From: an uncultured Peptococcaceae bacterium
Lineage (GTDB): Bacteria; Bacillota; Desulfotomaculia; Desulfotomaculales; Desulfallaceae
Assembly (NCBI GenBank): GCA_913064925.1
Contig: CAJYBN010000147.1
Location: forward strand, 1 to 7,023
Reading direction: 5' to 3'
DNA length: 7,023 nt
Below the pieces are notes generated by a model that saw nothing but the letters and a program-made list of their open reading frames with translations, was not told the origin of the DNA and searched no databases. The translations under genes were made by a program, and so were the position numbers. This document shows, piece after piece, positions 5,900 to 7,023 of the stretch; the stretch's first letter is position 1; the number at the start of each line of letters is the position of its first letter.

Positions 5900-6211
5900 A
5901 TGCAAAAAAAGGGTAACAGCAATCGTGATGCACACGTGCTTGAAATCCCTATCCCGGGGAAAAGGGGCGGCACGCGCAGGCTTGAATTTCAGTCTGAGGA
6001 AGATAAGCAACAGTGGGAAAAGGCCTATCGCAAAAGCAAGTGGTTTGTACCTTATTTTTTGGTGGGTATCGGCATCAATTTCTTGTTATATAAACTGGGG
6101 CTAGATTTAAGTAATAACCTATTCTTTGGCTTTCTGGTAGGTGTTGGGGTACCCATATTGACCATGTTTACGCTGACCGAACTGCATTACCGGGTATTTT
6201 TTAAGCGTTAA
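5900..6211 (+). CDS. Small two-helix membrane protein, unrecognised, before a symporter gene pair
   Basis: I do not recognise this 103-residue protein. The first 45 residues or so are hydrophilic and charged (SEEDKQQWEKAYRKSK at 32-47). Two membrane helices follow, about 48-67 (WFVPYFLVGIGINFLLYKLG) and 73-92 (NLFFGFLVGVGVPILTMF), and it ends in a short basic tail (VFFKR). There is no signal peptide before the charged region, so the N-terminus is probably cytoplasmic with a tight helical hairpin in the membrane. The ATG at 5900 is well supported by GGAGG 8 bases upstream. It is the first gene of a likely unit with the DUF485-like protein and the SSS symporter, which suggests an accessory role in transport; that is inference from position. 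Its codons look more AT-rich than those of the symporter. Confidence 0.8.
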   Translation: MQKKGNSNRDAHVLEIPIPGKRGGTRRLEFQSEEDKQQWEKAYRKSKWFVPYFLVGIGINFLLYKLGLDLSNNLFFGFLVGVGVPILTMFTLTELHYRVFFKR

Positions 6212-6250
6212 AAAATTTTAAAATTTTAAAAAGTTTATATTTTTCCGAAA

Positions 6251-6334
6251 GGGGGGATGTTTATTGCAAGCAAGTTAGTTAGTCGAACGGAACGCCTGAA
6301 ATTAGATGAAAAAAGGGGGTTTGAATTTGTTTAG
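6251..6334 (+). other. Leader segment with spare ribosome binding site and possible minigene
   Basis: AAAGGGGGG (6248-6256) lies 7 bases before a TTG at 6264 that opens only four codons (Met-Gln-Ala-Ser, stop at 6276-6278). The same motif abuts an ATG at 6257 that opens 25 codons, ending inside the next gene at 6334 (MFIASKLVSRTERLK at its start). The spacing copies that of the next gene's own SD and TTG. The gap before it (6212-6250) holds an A/T-only palindrome (6212-6227). A coding role is doubtful; a leader peptide is the most one could suggest. Confidence 0.2.
6315..6319 (+). promoter_or_regulatory. Ribosome binding site GGGGG of the DUF485-like gene
   Basis: The GGGGG lies 7 bases before the TTG at 6327 but downstream of the ATG at 6306, which lacks an SD. 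This is the same arrangement as in the ABC1 kinase gene, and it argues for the TTG start. Confidence 0.5.
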
Positions 6335-6602
6335 GGGAATACACCCGGTCTTTTGGGTAGGTCTGGCCATCATTTACGGACTTACTTTTATGTTCATGAT
6401 TATTGAAATGACCACCCCCGGTTTCACTTACAACGTAAAAATCGGGGGAGCACCCGCGATAATGTTTTACCTATGCATATTTATGAACCTCATCGTTAAT
6501 ATTTTCGTAGCCTGGATGTGGTACTACTTCCCCGAGCGGGACAGCAAGCGCAAAGCCGGGCAAAGTGCCGGCGGGAATGGGGTGAGCACAAGTGGAAGTT
6601 AA
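6327..6602 (+). CDS. DUF485-like two-helix membrane protein, symporter partner
   Basis: The 91-residue product starts MFRGIHPVFW and has two membrane helices, about 8-28 (VFWVGLAIIYGLTFMFMIIEM) and 44-66 (AIMFYLCIFMNLIVNIFVAWMW). A short polar loop joins them, and a charged, glycine/serine-rich tail follows (PERDSKRKAGQSAGGNG). Size, topology and the aromatic end of the second helix (WMWYYFPERD) resemble DUF485 proteins such as YjcH, which are commonly encoded just before an ActP-type symporter. The primary sequence is divergent, so family membership is probable, not certain. The start at TTG 6327 is preferred for the G-rich SD 7 bases upstream; ATG 6306 would add seven residues. The stop codon lies inside the symporter gene (11-base overlap), implying translational coupling. 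Confidence 0.72.
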   Translation: MFRGIHPVFWVGLAIIYGLTFMFMIIEMTTPGFTYNVKIGGAPAIMFYLCIFMNLIVNIFVAWMWYYFPERDSKRKAGQSAGGNGVSTSGS

Positions 6603-7023
6603 GCCCATTGTTGTTATTGCAGCGCTCCTTTACTTCGCGGTTGTGTTCGGCATAGGCTGGTACACCCGGAAGGCGGCCGTAAGCGCTTCCGATTACATGG
6701 TGAGCGGCCGTAACGTGGGCCCGGTGGTGAACGGCGCCGCCCTGGCTTCCACGTACCTTAGCCCGGCCAGCTTCCTGGGCTTGCCCGCCTTTGTATTCAT
6801 CCTGGGCTATCCTTTCTGGTGGGCCATGTGCGGCATCATCGCCGGCATGCCCCTGGCTTCCATGTTGACCGCGGCGCCTTTGCGCAAGTACGCGCCGGTA
6901 TCCTTCACCGATTATTACGCCGACCGCTACGAAGACCAAAAAGCCATGCGCATTCTCGTGGGGCTGCCCACGCTGTTTGCCGGTATGGCTTACGTGGTGC
7001 TGGCCCTGGTGGGTACCGGACTG
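6592..7023 (+). CDS. Sodium:solute symporter, SSS family (N-terminal 144 residues, cut by window edge)
   Basis: This is a secondary transporter that couples uptake of an organic solute to sodium, with a LeuT-type fold. The GTG at 6592 starts MEVKPIVVIA; the frame stays open to the last base. Visible are helix 1 (about 5-24), the family region SASDYMVSGRNVGP (31-44), a second helix with the small-residue stretch NGAALASTYLSPASFLG (47-63) that lines the sodium site in relatives, a third helix (about 66-94), the cytoplasmic loop KYAPVSFTDYYADRYE (99-114) and a further helix (about 121-144). GGGGTG (6579-6584) is 7 bases before the start, and the gene overlaps the upstream DUF485-like gene by 11 bases. 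A DUF485-type partner points to an ActP-like carrier of acetate or another short organic acid, but the substrate cannot be read from this fragment. About the last two thirds of the protein lie outside the window. Confidence 0.9.
   Translation, partial: MEVKPIVVIAALLYFAVVFGIGWYTRKAAVSASDYMVSGRNVGPVVNGAALASTYLSPASFLGLPAFVFILGYPFWWAMCGIIAGMPLASMLTAAPLRKYAPVSFTDYYADRYEDQKAMRILVGLPTLFAGMAYVVLALVGTGL

Noticed and set aside
1..7023. CRISPR array, tRNA or rRNA genes, insertion sequences, phage attachment sites
   Set aside because: No regularly spaced direct repeats, no clover-leaf or rRNA signatures, and no transposase or integrase frames were seen.

Overview
The window looks like chromosomal DNA of a motile, probably endospore-forming Gram-positive anaerobe of the Clostridia / Desulfotomaculum–Pelotomaculum (Peptococcaceae) type. 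This rests on protein flavour (Gram-positive-type MotA/MotB, DUF342/FapA, a ComB-type phosphatase), G-rich Shine-Dalgarno (SD) sequences, frequent TTG/GTG starts, GC-rich genes separated by AT-rich gaps, and a sigma-H-like promoter motif before fapA. The genus is inference; no rRNA or other marker is present.

Layout. Minus strand, reading from about 4680 down to 1: an ABC1/AarF/UbiB-type atypical kinase (2998-4662), a 303-base gap with a candidate promoter and several inverted repeats, then fapA (DUF342), motB and the first 100 codons of motA, which runs off the left edge. fapA, motB and motA lie close together and look like one transcription unit for flagellar assembly and the stator. The order motB-motA is the reverse of the usual one. 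Plus strand, diverging from the kinase across a short intergenic stretch: comB, encoding 2-phosphosulfolactate phosphatase (4748-5470). Next come about 430 bases without a gene, GC-rich at first and then very AT-rich, with inverted repeats and a promoter-like sequence. The right end holds a transporter cluster: an unrecognised 103-residue two-helix membrane protein, a DUF485-like two-helix membrane protein, and the first 144 residues of a sodium:solute symporter (SSS family) that overlaps the preceding gene and runs off the right edge.

How the genes work together. MotA and MotB form the ion-driven stator, and FapA is a flagella-associated beta-helix/coiled-coil protein, so the left half serves motility. 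The kinase is a membrane-anchored orphan kinase-like protein with no visible link to the flagellar genes beyond shared direction. ComB releases sulfolactate from phosphosulfolactate, a compound known from Bacillus spores and from the coenzyme M pathway; no partner gene is in the window. The right-hand cluster resembles the YjcH-ActP arrangement of organic-acid symporters, with one extra small membrane protein.

Nothing here is a clear new system. The items most worth a second look are the reversed stator gene order with a sigma-H-like promoter close to the fapA start, two candidate structured intergenic segments, and the extra small membrane protein before the symporter pair.
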